Below, in pieces: positions 10,185 through 21,865 of a stretch of DNA of 64,000 nucleotides (position 1 is the first letter of the stretch; the number at the start of each line of letters is the position of its first letter). The notes under the pieces are model-generated. The model ran no database searches. It was not told where the DNA came from and worked only from the letters and a program-made list of their open reading frames with translations. Source of the DNA: Pseudovirgaria hyperparasitica (lineage: Eukaryota > Ascomycota > Dothideomycetes > Acrospermales > Acrospermaceae); assembly GCF_010093815.1 (NCBI RefSeq), contig NW_022985551.1:1012614-1076613 (forward strand), read 5' to 3'. The position numbers and the translations under genes were made by a program.

Positions 10185-11869
10185 TCAATTCGAGCTATCG
10201 GTACCTGTCTTATCCAACACGTGGCTAAGAAGCTTGCTCAATGAATCCGAGCACCGCTTCTTATCGCGTATGTGTGCGAGAAGTGGCATGTCCGCCTTGA
10301 TCTCATCGACGACTTCTTCTAGGCACCCCTCTAGTACCTTTCGCATTCCCTTGTCCGCCTCCATCGATTGATCGTGCAATGGGTCTTTGAAGAATGTTCC
10401 CAATGATCGAGCGAGAGTGGCGTATGGGATCGGTCGCAGTGCCTCAATTTTTAGTTTCACATGCTCCATAATATTGGCTAATGCTCTATGCGACGCAATT
10501 CTCCAGACATACGTGCACTCAGTAAGAGCAAGTCGCTTTTCTTTGTCGGAGAGCGCTGCCTTCGGGCAGAGTGTCTGGGTCTTCCAGTCGACTAGATGAG
10601 GTGCAAAGTCCCCCTCTGTGACGATATCGTGAATGAGAGAAAAGTGTCTTGGGTCAATGGCACTCCAAGTTGCGGACTTGATGACATAACCTCGTTCTGG
10701 GTCCTTCGTTTTGGTATTACTGAGACCCCATGATTCAACTACTTTGGCATCAAACACGAAGTCCTTACTTGGGACTTGCTGACCACTGGACGTCAGACCG
10801 CCACCGATCATCAAAGTTACTTTTCGATTGTTGAGTCTACGTCATGTTAGTATATGTTTGTCACGGAAAGTTTGAAGATTTTACACTCGTCTCCATTTGG
10901 CTGCAATCTTCGCCTGTGTGAAAGGATCACTGACGTTCGGCGGAGGAGACTGGCTGACCGGGCGGTCTTCCTCATCCTCCTCATTCTCGGTTTCGTCGCT
11001 ACTTACTTCGACCGACGACAGCTCTTCAATATCATCGTATGCGATCCTAGCTTGGTTCTGGGAATCGGTGAGCCTAGAGTGAGCTTCAGAAGGTAACGCC
11101 ACCCTTGGGTCATAGATTGTCATTTGGCCATGCTCTAGAGGAACTCTAATGAGAGCGTTCAAATGGTGGTCAGACTTTGCTCCAACATCGAAAACGTCCT
11201 TACAGGTCTTCTTTGCTACTGGGGCTGACATTTCGACCTTACTTTTCCGCTTAGCATCACCACAAGTCAGAGCCTTCGGCAGTTCAACTGATGCTCGTAG
11301 ACCGAAACGGGAAGTCAGATCAGTGGTCGTCACGGCCTTTGAGAATCGTGTGGGACATGGCAACGACTCATTACTATTGAACCTAACCCCGTCCTTGGCC
11401 ACTGACTGAGGGTGATCCGGTTCCAGCTTTCTGACCTCAACAATCATGCAGTCGTCCTCGGCTGGCTCTTTTATAGCCATCACCGCTTCCCAGTACTTCA
11501 AATCAGGATAACCACCGTTGGTCGTCTGTACCATATTGTGTGCATGAGCATTCTCCAAGAGCTTTTGCACAGGTGGATAGTCGTAGGGGCTCAAGTCTCT
11601 TGGCTTCACCCATATTCTATGACTATCATCAGTGTCGAAGATATGTTGATGTCCAAGAGACTTATTTACCTTTGTATGTTCCTCTTGGCTAGCCGCAAGA
11701 CTGCAATTGAGTCATGCTCTGGTCTTTGTTGTTCGCCAGTCATCTTCTCCGAAGTTGATACTATTACTGGCCAGGCTGGAACTTCGCCTGTCCACAGATA
11801 ATATTTTCCTAGAGAGATCTCTACGGTATGCATTGGCTCCGCCAATAGGTGAGGTACATGGTCTTCCAT
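10185..11869 (-). CDS. PWWP-domain-like protein, probable chromatin factor
   Basis: Three exons on the minus strand, 11869-11670, 11616-10885 and 10836-10185, give 527 residues. Introns are GTAAAT...CATAG and GTAAAA...ACGTAG, the latter with a TACTAACA branch point. Residues about 18-115 look like a PWWP fold: YYLWTGEVPAWPVIV supplies the aromatic and P-A-W-P core, followed by IWVKPRDLSPYD and a helical segment. The middle (about 120-330) is charged and disordered, with a Lys/Arg-rich stretch, an acidic run near 285-305 and SPPP. The C-terminal 200 residues are folded and helical in appearance (for example TYVWRIASHRALANIMEH) but match nothing I recognise. PWWP domains bind methylated histone tails, so a nuclear chromatin role is inferred. 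The C-terminal domain is unassigned. Confidence 0.72.
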
Positions 11870-12679
11870 AGAGCGAGCTGTTAGGCAGATAGACTTGTTG
11901 TGGGTTTATTGCATTCCGATCTATTTGTGCGGATTGTGAAGGTGGTAAAAATTATTGATGAGATCTGACCTTGTGTTGATGCTAAAGTGAATCAATCGGT
12001 GTGGTTTATATAAATTTAAGTGAAATCGAATGCTCAAAGTCAATTTTAGTGATGATACCCGAGCTCACACGCATAACGTGAAGTGGAGAGTGTATCTAAT
12101 GAAGTGTTGAGCAGCTGTAGCTTTTCTCTCACAAAGCTTACACATAGCCCCTGCAGAACTGAAGTACTTCAGAGCTGCTGCTTAAGTCGACAGTATTCTT
12201 CTCTGATATCTTCTCTACAACATGATCTCAGGTATTAGTACCAAATGCAACAGTCGTCTTCATCTTCACAGCTGTCTTGGCCATAACACACGTAACCATT
12301 ACCGGCTGATGAAGACATGTCAAATAGCTCCGTTCAGCCTGTATACCGTGATACGACGTGTTAATAGACTTGTCGAAGACATGCATGTAATAAAATCAAC
12401 AGTGGTGGTTTCTAGCAGGAGAGCTCATTCAAGATCCTGAGCTTGGATCCAAGTGGGGCCATAGAGCATGAATGCAGCCAATCATAATCTATAAAGCTAC
12501 CTCGACATCTGTCCTTCCAAAAAGACCACTGCGCATCAATATACATCTCGACACCTCAATTAGCACCACTCCAGAGTGAGCCTCGCCCTAGGTGCCTACA
12601 CGCCCTTTCTATCAGTCCTCGCCTCCTTTCTGGGCCCACGACGAGCAATAACATCCCTCCGGCTTCTGCGCGTGTCAAA
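11870..12679. other. Divergent spacer before SEC11
   Basis: About 800 bp between the PWWP-like gene (leftward) and SEC11 (rightward). It must carry both promoters. No additional open frame, RNA gene or repeat was recognised. Confidence 0.5.
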
Positions 12680-13265
12680 ATGCTAAATCTCTCCTCCCTC
12701 CAACCACGGCAACTCGCCGCACAAGTCCTCAACTTTGCCCTCGTCCTCTCGACCGCATTCATGCTCTGGAAAGGGCTCAGTGTAGCAGCAGACTCACCTT
12801 CCCCGATCGTCGTCGTATTATCTGGTAGCATGGAGCCTGCATTCCAGCGCGGCGACTTACTATTTCTGTGGAACCGCGGCGTGGACACACAAGTTGGCGA
12901 GATCGTGGTATATAATGTCAAGGGAAAGGATATTCCTATTGTGCATCGGGTGGTGAGAAGGTTTGGTGGCGGGTGAGTTGCACTCTATGAGATAGAGAGG
13001 GAGAGCGATACAAGAAGAGAAGCTGACTTTGGACAGAGAGGAACCGTTACAATTACTTACAAAGGGAGACAACAATATGGCAGATGACGTAGAGTTATAT
13101 GCGAAGGGTCAGAGCTTGTTGAACCGGGAAGAGGATGTGATTGGGAGTGTAGTGGGCTTCATACCGTTTGTGGGATATGTGACGATATTGCTAAGTGAAT
13201 ACCCGTGGCTGAAGTCTGTGATGCTGGGGATCATGGGATTGACTGTCGTACTGCAGAGAGAATGA
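12680..13265 (+). CDS. SEC11: Signal peptidase complex catalytic subunit SEC11
   Basis: Two exons, 12680-12972 and 13037-13265 (donor GTGAGT, acceptor GACAG), give 173 residues, the usual size for fungal Sec11. It is the serine peptidase subunit of the ER signal peptidase complex and removes signal peptides from secretory proteins. One membrane segment lies at about residues 16-37 ([14 protein letters not shown]). The catalytic serine is in SGSMEP (S50), the histidine in IVHRVV (H89), and the conserved aspartate region is TKGDNN (D109). The hydrophobic C-terminal block ([14 protein letters not shown]) is also typical. A second acceptor two bases downstream would break the frame, so the join is well fixed. 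Confidence 0.95.
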
Positions 13266-13560
13266 CGAGTTGAAGAAACAGGATTCATTGCAGGCGTCAT
13301 AATTTAGGGAAAGCAGGTCATGTCGAATCGTCGTCGTTGGAACGGAGGCTCATATTGCTGGGATGAAACCCTATTGGAGGCTGATCATGTATGACTTGTA
13401 TTCTCATGAACATAACCAGTTCCGCCATAGTATTGCTTAATCCCCCTTTATCTACGACGTTGAGATCAACCATTATATTCAGCGCCCAGATTCAAAACAT
13501 AGTTATCGGGAGATGCTCTATGATTGTGCGTACATGGTAAAAGTCAAAATGATTAGGTAT

Positions 13561-13653
13561 GCGTCCGCCGAGATTCGAACTCGGGTACCCGCCTGGTCCG
13601 ATGTCCTTAGGGACATTGGGAAGGCGATATCCTAACCACTGGACTACGAACGC
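13561..13653 (-). tRNA. tRNA-Gly (CCC anticodon) with a 22-nt intron
   Basis: On the minus strand 93 bases fold as a tRNA. The acceptor stem is GCGTTCG/CGGACGC with one G-U pair. The D arm is GTCC/GGAT, the anticodon stem TCGCC/GGCGG, the variable loop four bases, and the T arm CCGAG-TTCGAAT-CTCGG. The spliced anticodon loop is TTCCCAA, giving anticodon CCC for glycine. A 22-base intron sits after position 37 as usual for nuclear tRNA introns; it contains a perfect ATGTCC/GGACAT hairpin with a CTAA loop. The mature length is 71 bases before CCA addition. Internal A (TAGTCCAGTGG) and B (GTTCGAATC) box promoter elements are present. No CCA is encoded. Confidence 0.93.
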
Positions 13654-14264
13654 GACTGAGGAAGAAGGAAGGCAAACGCGGCTCTTAGCCGCTTGGTCGA
13701 TCCATGCACGTAGCCGAAGCAGTGGTGAGGTTGAGTTCAACATATAGATGTCTAGGTAGTGGTGAAGCTTGGAACCATGTGACTGTTCTGTCTGGAAGCA
13801 GTGACGTGGAGGTGACCGACCACGCGACGGCAGGATGTTCGCAGTTACAGTCACGAGCGTGTGGCATCTTGAGGTCACCGAGAGCCATCTCAGATGATTA
13901 AAGAAGCAACATTCCGTATTGAACCACCCAGCCTAGTTTACAGAAGAAACCCACCTATAAGAAACCATATAAACGGCTATTTCCGCCAGCTCATGAGTCG
14001 CAGACTGCCTGGTTGATATAGAGGGGCTGAGAAGCGCAGCGCCCCAGAATACGACGACCGTGCATCATTAAATACATGTTTGATGAGCCCGATCAGAGGA
14101 AACCTCTGTTGGCAACAAAGCGATCTACATCTCCCGAAATGAGAAATATAGAAATCGCCATGTACCCAAGCTGCGTCCGCTGATTGCACACCCCTCGAAA
14201 GACAATAACACCACGAACCTTCCAGGCCAGATGGTCATCATTGTTTGGAATTCATGATTATGCT
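13654..14264. other. Spacer between tRNA-Gly and NHP6
   Basis: About 610 bp, probably containing the 5' flank of the tRNA gene and the 3' UTR of the NHP6 gene. No supported gene, repeat or RNA was seen. Confidence 0.5.
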
Positions 14265-14729
14265 CTATTCAGAGCCCTCATCATCATCATCGCCTCCCTG
14301 TAGATATGTTAGAACTGTCAAAAAGCGGGAGAAGATATTCTTACGGCAGCATAGGCAGCCTTCTCCTCCTCGTACCGCTTCTTATCAGCGGCAGCTTTGG
14401 CTTCATAGGGGGCGCGCCCCTTATCATTGAGAGCCTTCCACTTCTCTCCAAGGAGCTTGCCAACCTCACCTAAAAATTATCAGCAGGGGTGCGCAATGAT
14501 TGTCTTGGTTTACCAACCAAACTTGATGCCCGGGTTATCCTCACGGACTTTATCACGTTGGTCATTTGCGAAGAACATGTACGCGGACAGACCACGCTTT
14601 GGGGCGTTCGGGTCTGTTCAGATTAGCGCACAGCTTGGCATGTTGGTGACGACGAGATGAATTACCCTTCTTCTTTTTGCCGCCTTCGGCCTTGGACTTG
14701 GTCTTGCGGGTTGCTGCAGCCTTAGGCAT
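14265..14729 (-). CDS. NHP6: HMG-box non-histone chromosomal protein NHP6
   Basis: Four exons on the minus strand, 14729-14666, 14613-14518, 14469-14345 and 14297-14265, give 105 residues. The N-terminus is basic ([20 protein letters not shown]). A single HMG box follows at about residues 22-93: [18 protein letters not shown], then [16 protein letters not shown] and [19 protein letters not shown]. The short acidic tail is [13 protein letters not shown]6 proteins bend DNA without sequence specificity and assist nucleosome remodelling and FACT. Splice sites are clean (GTAATT, GTTGGT, GTAAGA donors), and the last intron cuts off only ten residues. The size matches fungal NHP6. The ATG at 14729 is the only sensible start. 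Confidence 0.95.
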
Positions 14730-16472
14730 GGTGATCTGATTTACTACTTGTGGAAAACATATCAGCGGAAGCTCGTCAGGTGCCCGTGTATGAAGCCAGA
14801 GAGCAAAACACGTGAGTCTGAGGGGAGAAATGATCCGTGTTGAACAGGCTCGATGTTGAGCACTCTGTGACCATTTCGAGATTACGTGCATACAGCGCTG
14901 GGATTGTTTTGATAAAGTGCGCGGATGCTGCATCGAGCGAGTCGCGGTCGAATCGCGCGTTTGACGCGACTAAAGAAGGAGAATCAATCAAACAGAAAGG
15001 TACTTACAAATTTAGGGTGGAGTCGTTGAAGAGATTCGAGGATCAAGACGCGTCTGTGGTTGTGGTGTTAGTAGGGAGCGCATGTCAACAAGCGACGACG
15101 ACGATGATGCAAGTCGCGATTCAATTGAAGTTGAGCAAAACATGACGAGAAGAAGCATAGAACAAGTCGAGAGACGCGAGATTAGGCTGGAATCGAGCAG
15201 AAAAAATGGTTGTGGATTATGCGCGACCATTTCGATGCTTGCGAGCCCATATAAAATGTATGGTGAAGGGGGACTTACATTTTGCTGGAGAGGCAGTTTG
15301 CTGTAGAGAGACGTTGTATGGGAGAGTTTGGGTGAGAGAGACTGTATGAGAGAGTGCGCGGGCGGACAGCAGTACTGGAAATTGAATAGGCCGGCACTGG
15401 GCAGGGACCATCAAAGCAATGAGGGGTCCATGAGCTAGCCTCTTTAGGTATAGACCCTGGGCCTCACCTACAAATCGTCCGCCGCGCTGCCCGCCCGTTG
15501 CTATAGCCCAAACCATCCCCAGTTCGTTTTGAGTGAAGTGATCCAAGGTGCTGTTCACTCACTATATTCATTGTTACCTTGAGCCATGTTATACCGACCT
15601 TCGATTTTGTGCGCATGCTGCACTTTCATTGCGGATAGCGCTATGGATTGGGCTTACAGTAGAGAAGTGACAACTGACAAAACAGGGCGTCGAGCTGCCT
15701 GCAACCGCTTGCGCTGGATGGGCAGGACAATCAGACTGGTCCGTCCACGGGACCTATCCTAGGACCTAAGCCCCTTCATAGCACGTGATGCGAGAAGCTC
15801 TACCTAACTAGATTAAAAGGGCGCGAGAAACATACTGAAAACCCCTCGTCAAATGATAACACCTAAAGCTTGTGCGTATTAGAGCTCGCGAAAGTGAGTC
15901 TGCCTTATGCATGAACAGGGTTGGATCACGTGAGTGAAAGGCCCTGTGTGGAGTTTCGCCAACCACCATCGAATCTAGTTCCCTGTGCCACAGTACGTCC
16001 GAAAAAGTCGCGGTGAGGACCCGTCACCTTACTAAATAAACTCTTCACTACGTGCTGGAACTTTGCAGCATTGGTGAAGGGCGAGAGATTGATATAACGA
16101 TATGTTTGTAGTAATCACAAATACTCTTTACTTGATGTTCACAAGGAGCACTCGATCTTTTTAGGCTTTCTGGTAAATTATTTCAAGCGTATTCTTTGGA
16201 TCCAACCGCCTTTATCTAAGCAATCGGCTGACTTGCAGGTTGCAGCAAAATGCCCAAAATATACTTTATCCGACGAGACGTCAATAGGTGACTGTGAGAT
16301 CATTTCGTAAGTCTCGGAATGCTCGAAAACGCCAGGCTCTAATCGGAGTGACAATATGCATCCACGATACAGTAGCGAGGCGCGACGTTGTGTTCATCGT
16401 TGAGATTGGGCTCGATCCCCGTGAGGCCACAGAGCGTAACTTTTTGGTTGACGGAATGAGGCATGATATCCG
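14730..16472. other. Long intergenic region
   Basis: About 1.74 kb between the NHP6 start and the 3' end of the CENP-H-like gene. The longest frame (15558-15217, minus) shows no domain. CACGTG-like cores occur near 14810 and 15781 (GCACGTGATG). I see no RNA gene or transposon feature. Confidence 0.45.
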
Positions 16473-17326
16473 TCACCCAAGTTCCCCTTCATCATCAAGT
16501 ACAAGAGCTGTCATGGCCTCACTATCTGCCCAGTTGATACCACTACCAACTATCATTGCCGCTACAACACTCTTCATCACACGCCAACGCTTACGCGCAG
16601 AGAGTAATTCTGCTTGTGCCTCCATAGCTTGTTTTCGAAGACCTGCGTCTTGAATCTCGTCAGGGACCTGGGCTTTGAGATCATTGGCAAGGCCCAGCAG
16701 TTCTTGGGCGATCGTTCGGTTTTCCTGCATAAGAAAGGCGTAATCCCGCTCGGCAGAAGCCACATATGATGTCGTTAACACTGTTTGTGAAGCGAGCGAA
16801 CCGTGAATCATGGACAAGATATCCCTCTCATTGATCACAGGGAACAACCTCCTATATAGGTGTTAGTATGGCGTTCATTGCGCATGGATCACTTTCACCT
16901 TTCTACAGTAGAAGTATTGGGTCCGCCATGTACTGCTTTGATAACCGGGTCTGTCACGAGAACACTATGAACAATCTTGTTGCGCAGTAGATATCTTGAG
17001 CGCGCCGCGAGAGCCTCGCGTTCGACGGAGATCAGGCGTTGCTCTAAGACATCATCTGACACATTTGAAGGCTCTGGTATCTGTCCTAATAAACCAACGT
17101 GAGCATTTAGTGGAGAAGGTGAGGCAGATTGGAACGCACCTGACAGTCGCATCTCAAGCAGAGCGGACTCTATTCGCAACTCTTCTGTTTGATCCCATAG
17201 GCTGAGTGCCTGTCTTTCGCGCTCCGATAGCACAAGCGCATCGTTGTTAGGCGTTTGTGTGAGATCTTTGTAGGACCTTGACTCATCGGAGAAGCCGTTA
17301 TGAGAGGGCAATTTGGGTTCATCCAT
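16473..17326 (-). CDS. CENP-H-like inner kinetochore protein
   Basis: Exons on the minus strand are 17326-17140, 17085-16899 and 16851-16473, for 250 residues. If the 54-base first intron is retained the frame stays open and the product has 268. The C-terminal segment, with RKRWRVMKSVVAAMIVGSGINWA then a short acidic tail, is the signature I know from the CENP-H family (fission yeast Fta3/budding yeast Mcm16 group). The rest is mostly predicted coiled coil (QENRTIAQELLGLANDLKAQ). CENP-H is part of the CCAN complex that links centromeric chromatin to the outer kinetochore. The second intron is only 47 bases but has a TACTAACA branch point. The gene diverges from ATG11 across 243 bp. Confidence 0.8.
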
Positions 17327-17569
17327 TTCTCAACTCCAAATATTCTCTGACATTCTCTCAAATTCTTGTTGTACATCTCATATACGCGTCTTCAAGCTTT
17401 ACGATAAAGCTGTAGGACCCTGGCCATGGAACGGCGGCCGCCTTGGCACCGTCCACTAGAACCCAGTTCCATCATCGCGGGCAGCTCCACATCTTCAAGA
17501 TCTCGCATCACACAGGACTCACGTTCTCTTTGGGGACATGCGACACAGCCCCAGAGAGCGGAGCTGGGG

Positions 17570-20500
17570 ATGTCGCTACAGGTCTACGTAACTCATACAG
17601 GCCAACGGCTCGACGCCGATCCTGTATCTTTCAACTCGCTTGAAGCCTTGACTGCATGGTTATCGCAGCGTACTGCGATACCAAAACAGAATCTCCTCCT
17701 CCTCACGACTCGCGCAAAACAAGTAAAGCTACAAGCGCTTCTTACAGAAGTAAGCGAGTGTTTCATTATCACTGATCAAAGCTAACAGTGCGGACAGAAG
17801 GAGATATTTGCGTTCGATCGCTCTCTCTTCTCAGACAGCCAACCAATCCCAAGCCCTGCTCTCGTACCCGATCTCTTTGAACCGGATGAAGCTCCATCTG
17901 ATATATCAAACCATACGGATCTCAAATCATGGCAGAATTTGTTCAAAACACGGAAGGACTGGGCGGTAAATTTGCTAGAGGCAAATCGGACCATGGTCAA
18001 GGATGCAAATAAGTTCTCCGCGGAACTTGCGATCGTCAAAAGGGGTGTACAGCTGGCCACTGGGAACCGCGACTCCCGCATAAAAAGGCTTGAGGCTCAG
18101 TTTGCTGAGGCTCGTGCTTGGTTCGAGGATGTTACTAAAGAGCAAGAGGAAAACCTTCGGAATCTGGAGAGGGACCTGTCTCAGCTCAAAATTATTCCTG
18201 CCAAAAGAGAATTCAAGCGTTTCATATCTCTTGGAGCCACCGATCGTCTGCAGGACCACACTGACTCGTATGTCAACCAAGGGAATCTCACGGACTTCGT
18301 CGACATCTCAGCGGTCAGGAACTCCGCCGCCTTGAGCCAGAATGTCTCAACTAGTTTCAAGAAGCGGGTAGAAGGAATATCAGGGGCTGTTGAAAAAATA
18401 TCGGCTGATTACAGTAGTCTCATAAGTGCCTTATCCCAAGGCCAAAGTCAGTCATCCACTGATGAGCAAGAGCCTTCTCGCCTATTCCAGGAGATTGAGA
18501 CCATAGTCAAGAAGGTTGTGTCAGATTATGAACACGTCCTTGGGATCTCGATCATTAAATCTACTGTGACACAGGTGTCCAAGATGGCCCTTCTACATAC
18601 TCGCAACTATCTCCCCGGTATTCACGAATGCACGATCGAAATGAGCAATCATTTAATACGAGCAATAGAACACAAAAATGCTGCTGTCCAGAGTGGTGTA
18701 GAGAGTATGCGAAGTATAGCCACGATTGATTCCTTGATTATCAAGGTTGAAGAAGATCTAAAGTCACTTGAGATCCCGGCGGAAGGGCGTGACGCTCTCG
18801 AATCATTAGCGATCGTCTCGAAGCTACCGTATGTATACGGATCGCTACAGCTGGAAGCAATACGTAGACACGACTGGTCCGACAAGATGAAACACGATTC
18901 TTCGGTCCTCGCAGAGGAGATGGCGGGCTATCAAGAGGAAGAGGAGCGTCGCAGGAGGAAGTGGCTCAAGACCATCAGTGATTTCATAAACGTTGAAGCT
19001 TTCCAAGATAAAGCCCCCGGGTTTGAAGTCAATATTCGTGGACGAGAACAAACTTGGCCATCTGTAACTCATGAAGCTTTCCGATCCTACATCGATCTAT
19101 TGATGGGCACGAAGGGCCAAGAATCGACCATCCAAGCACTGAGCCAGGCCTTCAAGGAGATAGACCGACCTACCAAGCAGCAGATGAAGCGAGCCAAGGG
19201 TGTAAAATCTGGCAGTGTGCATGAAGCTTCCATCGGTAAAGGATCGTTGATGCTTCGTGGAGATGACGAAATACGCGTCCTTCGAGAGAGTAATTCGAAA
19301 CTCGAGGAAGAGCTGAAGGGATCAAGGAGTCGAATTCGCAAGCTGGAGGGCTTGGTACATCAACAGAATCACACACCTCGCCTCTCTCTGGGCAGTGCAT
19401 TCCATCCAACTCCAAGTCCGGACTTGTCAACGCCTGATGCAAACATAGGTGTGTCACTAAGGTTGCAGGACAATCTGTCTCGACGCTCATCAATGTCTTC
19501 TCGACGACCTTCAACACAACGTGGAGGTGAAGAGAAGGCCCTTCAGCGTCGTCTATTGCAGCTAGAAGGTGAGCTTGCTTTAGAAAAAGATACTCGCATC
19601 TCTCTAGAAAATGACATAGCCGCGAAAGAACTCTCTGCGAAAAATTTACAACAACAGCTTGCAGAAGCTAACTCCCTCAAGCACGATATCATGGAGAACA
19701 TGGAAGATCAACAGAAGGACTTTTCCAACGAGCGTCGATCCTTGGAAGGAGAGATATCGAGGCAAAAGTTCAAGATCGAGGAGCTTGAAGATGAGTTGGA
19801 CCGGATCCTTGGCAGTCGTGACAACGAACAACACGGCAACGAGACTCGAATGCAAAGGCTCATGGAACAACTCGAACATGCGCGGAAAGAAGCTGCGAAC
19901 GATGCTCGACACTCACAAGATCAAGTGCGTCAACTCGAGCAGGACATTGCGAAACGGGACGAAGCGGAGGCAGGACTCAAAGAGATCCTTTGTAGCGTGT
20001 ACAAGCATCTAGCACCGGATGGATACCCCCCCTTCGAGCTCACGATCATCGTTGAACATCTTGAGAGTGTAGCGCAAAGGACAATCGATCATGTCAGGGA
20101 CTTGGAGTCGGCTGTCCAGACCGCGAAGTCTGAGGCGATGGCGTTGCGGTCTGATAACAGCACACGTGAAGCTGATCTAGCGGCAAAAACCCAAGAGCAT
20201 GACAGCGCAGTCCGTAAATTTGAATACCAGTTAAGCTTGAAGGAGGCACAGATTAAATCTCTCGAGTCCGAACTCGAAGGGGAAGGTCGACAGCTCCATG
20301 AGCTAAGGTCTAAATTCGAAGACAGGGAAACAGGCTCTGAAGTGCTTCGGAAGCGTGTAGAGGAAGAAGAGACTAAAGTGCAGAAGATAACAACCGAACT
20401 TACTGAGGCAAGGTCGCATATCAACAGCCTTGATGTCGAGCTACTTTCTATGCAAAAGAAGAACAACGAGTTACGAAAAATCTCGGAGAACGACTCGAGC

Positions 20501-21667
20501 ACGCTCCAAGAACGATCACTACATGTGAAGTATCTCATACAGCGGATCTTTGCACGAAATGAGCGCCTCCTTCGTCTTCTCGAGACCCTCGGATATGCAA
20601 TCAGCTACCCCGAGGAAAGAATGGTCGTCCAACGAATCTCCAAAACAGGTAATAGCACCGTCCTACCTGATCCAAATGCAAGCTTAACATCATCTCCACC
20701 AACCGGCGCAACAGCCTCTCAACATCTGACATACACTCCCACCGACTCTACATTGCTCAAATGGCTCGAAAGCGAACCACCCCCTATAGAAGGTGCTAAC
20801 TACGCCGACCTCCTCGCTTCTATCAATCGCTTCAGCTTGGATACCTTCCACGACGCCGTCCTCAAGCGCATGAAAGACTTTGAGCACACCGCCCGCAAAT
20901 GGCAAAAGGAAGCCCGTGCCTATCGCGACAAAGCCCACCGCGCTGCCTCCGACGCCCACGACAAAATCGCTTTCCGCTCCTTCAAGGATGGTGATCTTGC
21001 GCTTTTCCTGCCCACCCGCGACCAGGCAAATCGACCTTGGGCCGCATTCAATGTCGGTGCCCCCCACTACTTTCTTCGCGAGCATGACAATCATCGCCTT
21101 CGTAATCGCGAATGGCTTGTTGCACGCATATCGAAGATCGAGGAGCGCGTCGTTGATCTCAGCAAAACGCTCAACTCGGCATCTATGCGCGGCGCCGACG
21201 GACTCAGTATGGACGAACGCTCGACGGGTGGAGCGAGCTACGAAGACGATAATCCATTCGAGCTCTCCGACGGTCTGCGTTGGAACTTTGTCGAGGCGGC
21301 TGAGGAAAAAAGCGGCGCGCCCAGCACGCCGGGCCTAGGGAAGAGCACTGTCGCGTCAGCGCACGTCGATGCAAAAGGCAGTATTCGCGTTAAGAGCAAG
21401 ACCGGCAGTGGGAACGACGCAAGTCGCACACTGAACAAGAGTCTTGATTCTCGCCGTAGTAGTGCGAATTCATCGCGCAAGAGTATCGTCGGTGTGAGCG
21501 CGCTCAAAGGGAGGACTTCGACAGAAGGATTAGCGACGGGGAATCCGGTCGCCGGCGGAAGTGGACTCGGACGAACCGGACAGGAGGGAGCGACCGCGGA
21601 GCGAGATGCGAATCTTAATACGATTGTGACTGACGAGGTGCGAAAAGATTTACTTTGGGGTCCCTGA
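17570..21667 (+). CDS. ATG11: Autophagy scaffold protein ATG11
   Basis: Two exons, 17570-17749 and 17798-21667, give 1349 residues. I start at MSLQVYVTHTGQRLDADP; a longer in-frame ATG at 17426 adds a low-complexity leader not expected in the family. The N-terminus has the ubiquitin-like/Atg11 opening, followed by the ATG17-like helical region (about 60-500). Long coiled coils (about 500-900) contain Ser-rich breaks. The conserved C-terminal ATG11 domain lies near residues 1090-1180 (FKDGDLALFLPTRDQANRPW, then HYFLREHD and EWLVARI). Atg11 is the adaptor that recruits selective-autophagy receptors and the Atg1 kinase to the pre-autophagosomal structure. The length is close to other filamentous-fungal orthologues. 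It ends DEVRKDLLWGP. An orphan exon downstream (21866-22138) might belong to an alternative end. Confidence 0.93.
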
Positions 21668-21865
21668 CAGTCGATTTGTTCTATCACAACAGCCTCATCG
21701 CGTTCTATACCTTTATCGTTTTTGTCTGTGTGTATTTGAATGAGCCACAAACCTTTGTATATCGACGCCATTGAATCGAGTTGTCTTCCTCACAATCTGT
21801 CGCCGTGAGGCTCGTTTTTCTGACGCTTCTCTGCGTATTTCGCACACTAACATGTTGAACCATAG

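Noticed and set aside
17426-17569. A longer ATG11 start adding 48 residues.
   Set aside because: The extension is Arg/Ser-rich without family resemblance; MSLQVYVTHTGQ matches the expected start.
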